Shown here one piece after another: positions 24,698 through 33,231 of a stretch of DNA of 64,000 nt. Every line of letters starts with the position of its first letter. The stretch's first letter is position 1. A program made the translations under genes and the position numbers. The stretch comes from Ruminococcaceae bacterium D5 (GTDB lineage: Bacteria > Bacillota > Clostridia > Oscillospirales > Ruminococcaceae). The notes beneath the pieces were generated by a model. It had not been told where the DNA came from. It ran no database searches and was given only the letters and a program-made list of their open reading frames with translations. The stretch is from contig FORK01000013.1 of the NCBI GenBank assembly GCA_900113995.1, positions 1-64,000 of the forward strand, in the 5' to 3' direction.

Positions 24698-24740
24698 CCG
24701 CCGCGCCTGCACCGCTCGGACGTGAGGAAGGCCCCAGCTT

Positions 24741-25178
24741 TCATTCCGAACTTGAATAAACAGACCGTATCGCACTGCTGTAGGCGTTGATTTGACTGTT
24801 AAGTGTTTCGCGCAGCCTGTTGTCGGGAATCGGCGCGAATAGAGCCGCATCGAGTTCCTCTTTCGCCTGCGCCAGTTCTTCGCAGCAGCTGGAAGGAGTC
24901 TTACGGCAGCTTTCTGTGCCATCCAAAAGAAAACAGTGGATTTGGTGCAGGGTGGCGCGCCGAAAAATATCGTCGATATAGCTTGTATTGCTTCCTCCCC
25001 GGCTTTTGCTGGAGGCTGATCCTGCTGTTTTTTCGGCGTAACACAGGCCGCGCCGGATCAGCCGCAGAAGCAGCGTTGAGCGGGAAAGTGTTTGCAACTG
25101 TCCGCTTTTCAGGCGTTCGATGCGCGGAAGCAGATCAGCGTCCAAAGGAAAGAAAAGATACATTTTCTTTGCAGCCAT
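24741..25178 (-). CDS. Small protein with a ribbon-helix-helix-like N-terminus
   Basis: 145 residues. The first 45 (FFPLDADLLPRIERLKSG, then SRSTLLLRLIRRGL) fit a ribbon-helix-helix DNA-binding fold: one strand, a helix, a turn and a second helix. The rest is helical and rich in Glu and Ser, with no recognised domain. AAAGAG is a weak site before ATG 25178. It is divergent from another ribbon-helix-helix gene, with palindromes between them, so either protein may regulate both. The functional call is inference. Confidence 0.6.
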   Translation of the reverse strand: MAAKKMYLFFPLDADLLPRIERLKSGQLQTLSRSTLLLRLIRRGLCYAEKTAGSASSKSRGGSNTSYIDDIFRRATLHQIHCFLLDGTESCRKTPSSCCEELAQAKEELDAALFAPIPDNRLRETLNSQINAYSSAIRSVYSSSE

Positions 25179-25204
25179 AAAAGCAACTCTTTCTTTCTCA
25201 AAAG

Positions 25205-25330
25205 TAATTCACTGATTCTCTTGACCTGCTGTAGTGAATCGATGATTCACTATCAAGACTCGCAGCAAATTTTGAATCACTTGCATAAGTACACTGCTGG
25301 TGTATAAGTACACCACTGGTACTATAATAC
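25205..25330. promoter_or_regulatory. Operator-rich divergent promoter between two RHH genes
   Basis: The spacer is AT-rich and full of short repeats. There is a perfect palindrome, AGTGAATC-GAT-GATTCACT (25234-25252), with half-sites at about 25208 and 25274. A second family reads GTACAC-N5-GTGTAT and GTACAC-N5-GTAC (25288-25321), ending next to a TATAAT box (25323-25328). Ribbon-helix-helix proteins commonly bind such closely spaced repeats. Confidence 0.65.
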
Positions 25331-25350
25331 AAAAAATGGGGATGTGGCAC

Positions 25351-25683
25351 ATGGCGACTGACAAGCCGCGTTATTCCATTACTCTGGAACCGGAAATATT
25401 TGAAAAAATCGAAAATTTTCGTTTTGCCAATCGATACCAGACCCGCGGCAAGGCAACGGTCGAATTGATCCGCCTTGGCTTGGAGGCTTACGAAAAAGAG
25501 AACCGCGGGGCGGCGAAGCCGGATGAACGCATATCCATCCACGCCCCGAAAGGTGCGCTGTCTGCAAAAACTGCCTTAAAATGCATCTATTTGCATTCTG
25601 AGGCAGTTCTTGCAGGTTTGAAAACATTCCGGCGGCACCGGAAAACGTGTCACACAAATGCCTTCACTTTAGATGTCGGGTGA
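25351..25683 (+). CDS. Ribbon-helix-helix domain protein
   Basis: 110 residues. The opening RYSITLEPEIFEKIENFRF, then RGKATVELIRLGLEAYEKEN, is a good CopG/Arc-like ribbon-helix-helix pattern, so it is a likely DNA-binding repressor acting as a dimer. Beyond about residue 62 the sequence is less convincing: it runs through a long hairpin (25562-25615) and reads as possible run-on. The native protein may have been shorter, with the tail added by a lost stop codon. The start ATG 25351 has only a poor site (GGGGATG). Confidence 0.6.
   Translation: MATDKPRYSITLEPEIFEKIENFRFANRYQTRGKATVELIRLGLEAYEKENRGAAKPDERISIHAPKGALSAKTALKCIYLHSEAVLAGLKTFRRHRKTCHTNAFTLDVG
25562..25615 (+). repeat. Long imperfect hairpin inside the 3' half of the RHH gene
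   Basis: CTGCAAAAACTGCCT and AGGCAGTTCTTGCAG arms with one mismatch; the inner loop holds a further AATGCA/TGCATT pair. It could be an old terminator now inside the frame. Confidence 0.5.
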
Positions 25684-25871
25684 AACGCAGCGCGAAAAGC
25701 GAGCGGGTCCATCCGCAAAGTTTTGGGTGGGCAGGGATATTGCGCACAGACAGGCGGCGGAACCGATGGCGCAGGAAAAATTCCCGGTGCGTCTTAAAAT
25801 ACCTGCCGGCAAAAGCCTTGATCGAGCCGATGCAAGCTGCCGGCTTTAACCGGCGGAATACCGCAGAGACG

Positions 25872-26228
25872 TCAGCCGACGGTTCCCTCCGGCGGGATCA
25901 TCGCGTTGATGGCATTCTGCATCAGCGCCCAGCCCACAATCGGGAAAATCAACTCGAGAATCAGATAGAGAATCGCCTGATTTTGGGTGGGCATCCCGCG
26001 CTGTACATAGGCCTGGTCGAGCTTTTCGCCCATTTTGTAAGCCCAGTAGATGCCGTAAATGTTGCAGGTGATCACTGTAAAGAGAAGAGCGAGGAAGCCG
26101 GGAACGGCCTCAGGGTCATCAGAAAGAATATTGGAATCGTCGGTTAGGGCAAGGATCCAATAAAGGGAGTAGAGATTGAAAGTTGCGATGCACAAAATTA
26201 TACAAAGGGGGACGCTTCGCCGCTTCAT
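25872..26228 (-). CDS. DUF4234-type small membrane protein
   Basis: A 118-residue protein with three or four predicted membrane helices. The start RSVPLCIILCIATFNLYSLY and the TCNIYGIYWAYKMGEKLDQA block match the DUF4234 pattern (short, Tyr-rich membrane proteins of unknown function). ATG 26228 has GGAGGG upstream; 58 further codons upstream in frame look non-coding. It stands alone. Confidence 0.75.
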   Translation of the reverse strand: MKRRSVPLCIILCIATFNLYSLYWILALTDDSNILSDDPEAVPGFLALLFTVITCNIYGIYWAYKMGEKLDQAYVQRGMPTQNQAILYLILELIFPIVGWALMQNAINAMIPPEGTVG

Positions 26229-26419
26229 GAAATCCCTCCTGAAAATCGGCGGCAGATCGATGAAATCCTCCGCAGAATAATATATTTTAATCATGCCGCA
26301 AAATATCGGCAATTGCAAGGGAGGAGAGGCCGGATTCTGCCATGTGACAGCCTTTTTTTGCGGAATTCCTGCCCTTTTTAAGGCGGGATAGCTTTTTTGC
26401 ATCCGGAGAAAAGGCGGTT

Positions 26420-26447
26420 TTGCAAATCCGGCCGGATGCTTTATAAT
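26420..26447 (+). promoter_or_regulatory. sbcDC promoter
   Basis: TTGCAA at 26420-26425 and TATAAT at 26442-26447 with a 16-base spacer, about 50 bases before sbcD. Confidence 0.6.
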
Positions 26448-26497
26448 AAGAGGGAATTCCGGCCTCGAAGCCGGTATCCGGACAGGGGGAACCTTTT

Positions 26498-27649
26498 ATG
26501 AAGTTTCTGCATCTTTCAGATCTTCACCTCGGCAAGCGGGTTAACGAGATCAGCATGCTTGAAGACCAGAGGGAGATTTTGACGAAGATTTTGGCGCTTT
26601 GCGATGAGCGCCGCCCCGATGCGATGCTGATCGCGGGGGATATCTATGACCGCAGCGTGCCCTCTACCGAGGCGGTCGGACTGTTCGACGATTTTCTAAC
26701 CGCGCTCTGCGGGCGGGGAATCCCCTGCATGATCGTCAGCGGCAACCACGATTCGCCCGAACGGCTCACATTTGCCGGAAGGATTCTTGGACAGCGGGGC
26801 ATTTTCCTTGCAGGGGGATACGGCGGGACGCTCCGCCGCGTCACTCTGGAGGATGAGTACGGCCCGGCTGATTTCTGGCTGCTGCCGTTTCTGCGCCCCG
26901 CCGACACGCGGCGCTTCTTCCCGGAGCGGGAAATCACCAGCTATGACGACGCGGTGCGGGCGGCGCTCTCGACCGCCGAAGCTGATCCGGAGCGCAGAAA
27001 CGTGCTGGTTGCCCACCAGTTTGTCATCAGCGGCAAAATTGAACCAGAGCGCAGCGATTCGGAGCTGCCGAGCGTGGGCGGGGTTGACAGCGTCGATGTT
27101 TCGGCATTCGACCGCTTTGACTACGTTGCGCTCGGCCATCTGCACGGACCGCAGCGCATCGGCCGGGATACGGTTCGCTACGCCGGGTCGCCGCTCAAAT
27201 ATTCCTTTTCGGAGCTGCATCAAAAAAAGTCCGCGGCCCTTGTGACCCTCGGGGAAAAGGGTCAGGTATCGACCGAGCTGCTTCCGCTGGTTCCGCGCCG
27301 GGAGATGCGGGAGATTCGAGGACCGCTCGAGGCCCTTGTCTCCCCGGAGGTTGCGGCAATGGCCGATCCGGAAGATTATATCCGTGCGATTCTGACCGAC
27401 GAAGAGGAACCGGCGGAGGCTCTTGAACGGCTGCGGGCGGTTTACCCAAACCTGATGCGCCTGGAATACGACAATCGCCGCACCCGCGCCGCCGGGGCCT
27501 TCGACGCGGCCGCCGGGGTGGAAATCCGGGACCCGTTCTCGCTGTTTGCCGAATTTTACGAGCTGCAAAATAATCTTCCGCTTGATGGGGAGCGCGCGCA
27601 GCTTGTCCGCAGTCTCTTTGAGAGGCTCAGAGAGGAGGAGAAAGCATGA
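26498..27649 (+). CDS. sbcD: Exonuclease SbcCD subunit D (Mre11-type nuclease)
   Basis: A 383-residue Mre11-like phosphoesterase. Metal-binding motifs appear in order: LSDLHLGK, AGDIYDRSVPS, VSGNHDSPER, VAHQFV and LGHLHGPQ. With SbcC it cuts hairpins and DNA ends, for example at palindromes and stalled forks. Length fits the family. GGGGGA precedes ATG 26498. The stop codon overlaps the sbcC start. Confidence 0.96.
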   Translation: MKFLHLSDLHLGKRVNEISMLEDQREILTKILALCDERRPDAMLIAGDIYDRSVPSTEAVGLFDDFLTALCGRGIPCMIVSGNHDSPERLTFAGRILGQRGIFLAGGYGGTLRRVTLEDEYGPADFWLLPFLRPADTRRFFPEREITSYDDAVRAALSTAEADPERRNVLVAHQFVISGKIEPERSDSELPSVGGVDSVDVSAFDRFDYVALGHLHGPQRIGRDTVRYAGSPLKYSFSELHQKKSAALVTLGEKGQVSTELLPLVPRREMREIRGPLEALVSPEVAAMADPEDYIRAILTDEEEPAEALERLRAVYPNLMRLEYDNRRTRAAGAFDAAAGVEIRDPFSLFAEFYELQNNLPLDGERAQLVRSLFERLREEEKA

Positions 27650-30600
27650 GGCCGCTGATTCTCACCATGTCGGCTTTCGGCCCCTACGCGGGGGAGCAGA
27701 CAGTCGATTTTTCCCGCTTCGGTGCGGGCGGGATTTACCTGATTACCGGGGATACCGGCGCCGGAAAAACCAGCCTTTTTGACGCGATTACCTTCGCCCT
27801 TTACGGGGTGGCCAGCGGCAGAAGCCGCGATCCCTCGATGCTGCGCAGCGATCTCGCTGCGCCCGGTACGCCGACCTTCGTGCGGTTGGAATTCCTCTAC
27901 CGGGGACAACGGTATATCGCCGAGCGCAGCCCCGCCTATCAGCGTCCCAAGGCACGTGGCGAAGGGATGGTGCTCAAGGGTGCGTCCGCATCCCTGATCC
28001 TGCCGGATGGCAGTGTGAAAAGCGGTCCTAAAGAGGTCACTGAGCAGATCAAAACTCTGCTCGGATTGGATTTTTCCCAGTTCTCCCAGATCGTGATGAT
28101 TGCACAGGGAGAGTTTAAGCGGCTGCTGGAAGCGAACAGCGAAGAGCGCGGACAAATCCTGCGCAAGATTTTCGACACCGAAATTTACGAGCGGTTTTCC
28201 CGGGAGCTGAAAAACCGCGCTCTTTGTGCGGGACGGGAACTGGAGGAAAACGGGCGGGGGATTTTGCAGTGCGTCTCGGGACTCCAGCTCCCGGACGGGG
28301 GCGAAGAAGGCTGTGCCGTCCGGGAATGGATGGAGAGCGGACTCTACGCTGTGGCGGCGGTGCAGGAACCGCTCGCGGCGCTGCTTGCTGTTGACGCAGT
28401 GCGGGAAGCCTCTCTTGATGAGCGCCAGACCTCTCTGGAAAACCTGCGGCGCCGGGCGGATGAAGCGCGCGCCCTCGCCGAGCAGGGCAACCGGCGTTTG
28501 GATGCGCTTAGGGAGGAGTCCGAAAAGCTGAAGGTGCTGCTCGGCCGTGAGGAGGAGTTCCGGCAGCTCGCGCGGCAGGCCGATGCCGCCGGACGAGCGC
28601 TGCAGCAGGGGAAACCCGCGGAGGATGCTCTGCTCCGGGAACGGCGGGCCGAGCAGGAACTGGCCGGGGCGATTGCGGCGCGGCGGCGAGAACTGGCCGA
28701 GGGAGAGCCGAAGCTGTCCGCCCTTGCCGCGGCGCTCGCCGACGAGGAGGGGAGAGCTGTGCAGCGCGGGGAGCTTTCTGCGGGGATTGCACGGCTCGAG
28801 GGGGAGCTTCCCCGCTATGAGCAGCTCACTCTGGCGCTTTCCACATGTAAAGACGCGCAGAGAAAGCTGGAGGAATCGCATAGACGCGCGCGGGAAGCGC
28901 ATGTGGCGGCCGAGCGCCTGCGCGGGGAGCAGGCGCTGGCTGAGGCGGAGGCCGCCCGTCTGGAGGAAGCGCCGGTTGAGGCGGAGAAACTGGCGGCACA
29001 GCTTGTGGGCTTTGGAGAGCGCGAAGAACGTCTGACGGCTTTGCAAAAGGCTCTGGAAGCAGCGAATGTTCTGGAACACGAGCTGGCGTCAGTGCAGAAG
29101 GAGCTGGAGTCGGACCTCGATGAAAGCCGGCGTGCTTCCCGCCGGTTTGACGAGATGCAGGAATTCCTGCTGCGCGAGCAGGCCGGCCTGCTCGCGCGGA
29201 CCCTGCGGCCCGGGGAACCCTGTCCGGTCTGCGGCTCGACCGGACATCCGGCCCCCGCCGCCCTGACCTCGGGCGCGCCGGATCAAGAGGAGCTGCGCGC
29301 GGCCCGGGTCCGGATGGAGGCGGCGCGTCGAAAAGGGGAGAAGACCGGCGCCCTCGCCGCAGAAAAACGCGCGGCTCTCATGCAGTGCCGAAAAGGGCTG
29401 GAAGCGGACGCCGCCGCCCTGCTTGGCCGGAAGCTTTCGCTCGAAGAACTGCCCCCTCTGCTGGAACAGGAGGAGAGGACGCTTTCCTGTGCGCGGCGGG
29501 AAACGGCAAAGCGGCTCGAAAAGCTGAGAGGAGAAGCCATGCGGCGGGTACAGTGCCTCCGGGCGGCGGAAGGGGCCAAGGCCCAATTCCTGAGGCTTTC
29601 TGAGGCGGAGAACGCCGGCCGGGAGGAAGAAGTACGGCTGCAGGCCGCATACGAGCGGGCCGCGGCCGAAGCCAAGACATTGGGCGGCTCGCTCACCTTC
29701 CCCGACGCGGCGGCAGCCGAACACGCGCTGCAAGAGCAGAGAGAGAGGCTTTCACAGATGCAGTCGGCGTGGGAGGCGGCAAGGAAGGAGCACGAGGAAT
29801 ACCGGTCCCACATGGAACAGGCCCGCGCGGTGCTGCAAAGCGACATTTCCCGAATGCCCGGAGTTCAGGCGGCGCGTGAGGCGGCGGAGCAAAACTTTCT
29901 TCAAACCCTTTCCCGCTGCGGATTTTCCTCGCAGGAGGCATATCGTCAGGCGCTGCGCACACCGGAGCGGCTTGCCGAAATGAACCGGCAGGTGGAGGAA
30001 TACCATCGGGCGGCAGCTCTTCTGCGGCAGCGCGTGGAGGCGCTGAGGGCGGAAACAAAGGAGGTAAAGCGGGCGGACCTTCAGGAGCTTGATCGGCAGC
30101 GCAAAGAATTGGCGGAAGCTCTGCGGCTCTGCGCGGAGGAACGCAGGACGCTCTATTCCCGTCTGGAAACCAACCGCCGGATTTCCGGGGAACTGGAGGA
30201 ACGCTGCCGCGAACGCGCGCAGTTGGAACGCCGGTGCGCCCTGCTCGGGGGACTCTCCGATACCGCGAACGGGGAACTGCGCGGAAGGCCGAAAATCGCC
30301 TTTGAGCGGTATGTGCAGACCGCTTTCTTCGAACAGATTATCAGGGCCGCGAACCGCCGTTTGCTGTCGATGACCGGAGGACGCTTTGAGCTGCTGCGCC
30401 GTCGTGAAGCGGACAATCTCCGCAGTCAGACCGGACTGGAACTCGATGTGCTCGACCACTACAGCGGAAAGAACCGTCCGGTCGGTTCGCTTTCGGGCGG
30501 AGAGGCTTTCAAGGCGTCGCTGGCGCTGGCGCTTGGTCTGTCGGACGTGGTACAGAGCAGTGCGGGAGGCATCCAGCTCGACGCAATGTTTGTCGATGAA

Positions 30601-30780
30601 GGCTTTGGTTCGCTCGATGATGAATCGCTGGCGCAGGCTGTCGCGGTGCTGCGCCAGCTCGCGGGCGGGAATCGCCTCGTTGGGATCATTTCCCATGTTG
30701 GGGAGCTGCGGGAAGCAATCGATCGAAGAATTGTGGTCAGAAAAAGCGCATCGGGCAGTTCCGTTGAGGTTGCTGTATAA
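27646..30780 (+). CDS. sbcC: Exonuclease SbcCD subunit C (Rad50-type ATPase)
   Basis: A 1044-residue SMC-like ATPase. The Walker A site is ITGDTGAGKTSLFDAI near the N-terminus. Two long coiled-coil arms rich in Glu, Arg and Ala flank a zinc hook CPVCG at about residue 526. The C-terminal head has the signature SLSGGEAFKASLALA and the Walker B MFVDEGFGSLDDES. The ATPase controls DNA access to SbcD. ATG 27646 overlaps the sbcD stop (ATGA). Confidence 0.96.
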   Translation: MRPLILTMSAFGPYAGEQTVDFSRFGAGGIYLITGDTGAGKTSLFDAITFALYGVASGRSRDPSMLRSDLAAPGTPTFVRLEFLYRGQRYIAERSPAYQRPKARGEGMVLKGASASLILPDGSVKSGPKEVTEQIKTLLGLDFSQFSQIVMIAQGEFKRLLEANSEERGQILRKIFDTEIYERFSRELKNRALCAGRELEENGRGILQCVSGLQLPDGGEEGCAVREWMESGLYAVAAVQEPLAALLAVDAVREASLDERQTSLENLRRRADEARALAEQGNRRLDALREESEKLKVLLGREEEFRQLARQADAAGRALQQGKPAEDALLRERRAEQELAGAIAARRRELAEGEPKLSALAAALADEEGRAVQRGELSAGIARLEGELPRYEQLTLALSTCKDAQRKLEESHRRAREAHVAAERLRGEQALAEAEAARLEEAPVEAEKLAAQLVGFGEREERLTALQKALEAANVLEHELASVQKELESDLDESRRASRRFDEMQEFLLREQAGLLARTLRPGEPCPVCGSTGHPAPAALTSGAPDQEELRAARVRMEAARRKGEKTGALAAEKRAALMQCRKGLEADAAALLGRKLSLEELPPLLEQEERTLSCARRETAKRLEKLRGEAMRRVQCLRAAEGAKAQFLRLSEAENAGREEEVRLQAAYERAAAEAKTLGGSLTFPDAAAAEHALQEQRERLSQMQSAWEAARKEHEEYRSHMEQARAVLQSDISRMPGVQAAREAAEQNFLQTLSRCGFSSQEAYRQALRTPERLAEMNRQVEEYHRAAALLRQRVEALRAETKEVKRADLQELDRQRKELAEALRLCAEERRTLYSRLETNRRISGELEERCRERAQLERRCALLGGLSDTANGELRGRPKIAFERYVQTAFFEQIIRAANRRLLSMTGGRFELLRRREADNLRSQTGLELDVLDHYSGKNRPVGSLSGGEAFKASLALALGLSDVVQSSAGGIQLDAMFVDEGFGSLDDESLAQAVAVLRQLAGGNRLVGIISHVGELREAIDRRIVVRKSASGSSVEVAV

Positions 30781-30785
30781 ATAGA

Positions 30786-30829
30786 CAAAACGGCCGCGGC
30801 ACACAAATTCGTGTGCCGCGGCCGTTTTG
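30786..30829. terminator. sbcDC terminator
   Basis: A perfect GC-rich stem of 18 or more base pairs with an AAATTC loop, flanked by A- and T-runs, starting six bases after the sbcC stop codon. Confidence 0.88.
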
Positions 30830-30982
30830 TTTGTAGCTTGAGCGCAAATAAACCATCAGCTATGCTGGCGAAAAAAAGAATCTTTAGATACAAGAAATCC
30901 TCCTTTTGCTGGAATAGATGAGAGTTTGCCGACCGCATCAAAAGCAAAGGAAGGATTTTGTCATGAAAGACATGGTTTTAGC

Positions 30983-31090
30983 GTATAGAACCACCGGCTC
31001 TGCCGGTGAGAAAAAGCTTTCGCTTCAAGCATCGAGCGAAGCGGGCAGTTGACAGCAAACTTTGGAATGCAGTGGGCTATCGTTAGAACG
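30983..31090 (+). repeat. Dispersed repeat family A, copy 1
   Basis: GTATAGAACCA, an inverted CCGGC/GCCGG, GAGAAAAAGCTTT, CAAGCATCGAGCGAAGCGGG, then a diverged TGACAGCAAACTTTGGAAT and TATCGTTAGAACG. The same blocks recur in the same order at 60438-60566 and, for the last half, at 60791-60845. Confidence 0.6.
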
Positions 31091-31142
31091 GTATTGGCTC
31101 ATTTATGGGCAGTAGAGCAGGTGATACGAATGAAAGAAGTTT

Positions 31143-31200
31143 CGGTGCGTCTTAAGACGCTTGCCGGTATCGTGCCCTTCTAAGACTGGTGCAGACCACG
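31143..31200 (+). repeat. Dispersed repeat family B, copy 1
   Basis: CGGTGCGTCTTAAGACG, then TTGCCGGTATC, then CCCTTCTAAGACTGGTGCAG. It matches 31427-31497 over about 70 bases with roughly 70% identity, counted by eye. Confidence 0.55.
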
Positions 31201-31372
31201 CGTCTAACACGTAGTTATAAATAGTTTAACACTTCAAAGTGGAGATGCCAGTACCACATAGTGTTTGCCCGAAATTTTGGAGAAAAGAAATCTATAGAAA
31301 GATAAAAGCAGATATGGGTCTGAAAGAATATATAGATCCGTTCACGGGCAGCAAGGAAACGAAGACATAAAA

Positions 31373-31397
31373 ACAGGCCGCTTTAGCGGCGGCCTGT
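31373..31397 (-). terminator. Terminator of the LCP gene
   Basis: ACAGGCCGC pairs with GCGGCCTGT; on the minus strand a T-run (31373-31369) follows directly. Confidence 0.7.
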
Positions 31398-31426
31398 CAA
31401 AGAAATGTGATTGGCAAACCTGCTCA

Positions 31427-31497
31427 ATGCCTCTTAAGAAGCAGGCAGGTAAGATACCCTTCTAAGGCTGGTGCAAACCATGTCTTTGATGCGTGGT
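31427..31497 (+). repeat. Dispersed repeat family B, copy 2
   Basis: TGCCTCTTAAGAAGC, then CAGGTAAGATA and CCCTTCTAAGGCTGGTGCAA. Partial further copies are seen at 25785-25809 and 61094-61118. Confidence 0.55.
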
Positions 31498-31503
31498 TTT
31501 GAT

Positions 31504-32724
31504 TTAATCACTGTTTGCATTGGCGCGGCGCTCAAGTTCCCGCTGGTATGCCTCTTCCTCAGATTCTTCCTCGTTTGTCTCTTCTTCATCTGTGACAGGC
31601 GTTTCTCCGCTGTCAATGGTCTGGGGGTGAGCGAGAGACCATTCATAGTAAGCCTGCTTTTGGTTCTGCCAGACCCGGTTCTGTACTTCGTCCGACGCCG
31701 TATAGGTCTCGGGATCAAAGTCCCCGGCAAAAAATTCGATGAGAATCCGGTGGGCTTCTTCGGGATCGGGCATCAGCATGGTGCGCCCGTCATCGGTCGG
31801 CTTAATCCCGTACATCCCCTCGATCGGCATGGTCATCTGCCCAAGCCGCACTCCCAGAAAGCCAGGAGCACGGTAGAGCAGCGCCATCGCTTCGTTGCGG
31901 GTAAAGTTGGTCTGCACCAGCGGCAGGGCGGTGTCAAGCAGGTCGTCAAGCTGCCCAAGATGAAGGGACTTCGTTTGATCAATCGCTGCCTGCAGGACGT
32001 TGCGCTGGCGCTGCACCCGTTCGAAATCGCTGTCGATAAAACGCTGCCGGGCGTAGGCGATGGCATCGAAACCGTCGAGGTGGTTAAGCCCCGGGGTGAC
32101 CCGGCTGCGGGTCGTTGCATTGCTGCGGATTTCACCGTTGAGAGCCGAGGCCTCGATCCCGGTAAGTTCGATGTCAACTCCACCGATTGCATCAATCAGC
32201 TCGGCTGCCGAACCGACATTCACCCGCACATATCGTTTTACTTCCACGTCAAGCAGATTGCTGACCGCCTGCAGCATTGCCTCCGCCCCGCCGTAGGCAA
32301 AGGCGTGGGTCAGCCAGTCCTCGCCTCCCGGCGCGCCCTCAACCGGCACGCCGATCGAGCGTTCCAAGCTGACAAGCTGGGCGCTGTGCTCGGTAAAGTC
32401 AAGATGCAGCAGCATACAGGCATCCGCGCGGGAATAGTCCTGCAGTGCGGAATCAAAATCTCCCAGTCCTCCGCCTTCACTGCGCTCATCGGTGCCCAAC
32501 AGCAGGACGTTGAGCTCCTTCAGGGTAGAGAATCCGGTTCCGAAGTCGGTATCGGCCGTAGAGTTATCGGCAAAACCGATTCGGTTCAGCTTGGCGTTCA
32601 GATAAGCGAAGCAGACTGCCGATAACCCGATCAGGAGAATGAGGATAAGAAGCAAAATCCTGACGGACAGCCGCAGCTGTCCGAATTTTTCTGTGAACTT
32701 CAAAGGAAAATCGCACCTTCCCAT
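31504..32724 (-). CDS. LytR-CpsA-Psr (LCP) family protein
   Basis: 406 residues: a short cytosolic start, one membrane helix (about residues 20-43) and an extracellular LCP domain. Catalytic/lipid-binding features are present: NVLLLGTDER, DACMLLHLDF with VSLERSIGVPVEG, IDAIGGVDIEL and the Arg-rich HLDGFDAIAYARQR. LCP proteins transfer undecaprenyl-linked glycopolymers to peptidoglycan. The acidic Glu/Thr-rich tail is unusual. AAAGGA precedes ATG 32724. Confidence 0.93.
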   Translation of the reverse strand: MGRCDFPLKFTEKFGQLRLSVRILLLILILLIGLSAVCFAYLNAKLNRIGFADNSTADTDFGTGFSTLKELNVLLLGTDERSEGGGLGDFDSALQDYSRADACMLLHLDFTEHSAQLVSLERSIGVPVEGAPGGEDWLTHAFAYGGAEAMLQAVSNLLDVEVKRYVRVNVGSAAELIDAIGGVDIELTGIEASALNGEIRSNATTRSRVTPGLNHLDGFDAIAYARQRFIDSDFERVQRQRNVLQAAIDQTKSLHLGQLDDLLDTALPLVQTNFTRNEAMALLYRAPGFLGVRLGQMTMPIEGMYGIKPTDDGRTMLMPDPEEAHRILIEFFAGDFDPETYTASDEVQNRVWQNQKQAYYEWSLAHPQTIDSGETPVTDEEETNEEESEEEAYQRELERRANANSD

Positions 32725-33231
32725 TTTGTATCCTTTGTATGATACACGTATCGCAGGATGAAAACAAGAGGATTTTTTTCAAAATTTATGAACATTTCCG
32801 CAAAGTGCGGGTGCCCGGCATGAGGATGCTCCCTCGGACATCCACCTGAATTGGGCGGAGCACCCCTGTCCCGGCTGTACCCCGCCGCTTGATGGCTGTA
32901 TGGATATGTGCCCGCTGCCCGCTTGCGGCTGCGTGGATATCGCTTGTGGCCAGCCGTTTCACACAGGCTTCCCTTGGGTTTATTATCGGACTGACAGTTT
33001 GCAGGAGCATTCTTCTTTTGTCTGCCGCACCCTGTTGCCATTGAAATGGCAGCGGAGTGCTCCGCCTTTCAGTAAGACCTTTCCACGTTGCGGATCCAGC
33101 AGTTTCCCGCCGCGCTGCCCGGATATTTACCGGTTAAAATGAAAGCTCTTTGAAACGGCCGGCACATCCGGTGGTGTTTCCCGGCAAAAAAGCCGTCCTG
33201 CCCGTATGCGGACAGGACGGCGTGACAGCAT
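32725..33231. other. Structured intergenic region, no gene seen
   Basis: About 500 bases. The section 32815-33070 is GC-rich, with GGCGGAGCAC (32854-32863) and its exact complement GTGCTCCGCC (33057-33066) about 190 bases apart, and GCCATT-GA-AATGGC near 33040. It could be an RNA or a mobile-element relic. No frame has a credible start plus site. The LivF terminator is at its right end. Confidence 0.35.
33186..33221 (-). terminator. Terminator of the liv operon
   Basis: Arms GCCGTCCTG and CAGGACGGC with inner pairing; on the minus strand TTTTTT follows (33191-33186). It lies 11 bases past the livF stop. Confidence 0.85.

Larger units (their letters stand above)
30830..31503. other. Intergenic region with dispersed repeats
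   Basis: About 670 bases with no supported gene. It holds one copy of repeat family A (30983-31090), two copies of repeat family B (31143-31200 and 31427-31497) and the terminator of the LCP gene (31373-31397). The rest is somewhat AT-rich and unremarkable. It may be a remnant of mobile DNA, but no transposase fragment was recognised. Confidence 0.5.

Noticed and set aside
25351-25683. RHH pair as a toxin-antitoxin module
   Set aside because: Neither gene is followed by a toxin-like partner, and the two are divergent, not in tandem.
27556-29079. 507-codon minus-strand frame opposite sbcC
   Set aside because: Composition artefact of a GC-rich coiled-coil gene; no motifs.
30830-31503. Insertion sequence in the repeat-rich gap
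   Set aside because: No transposase fragment or clear terminal repeats with target duplication.
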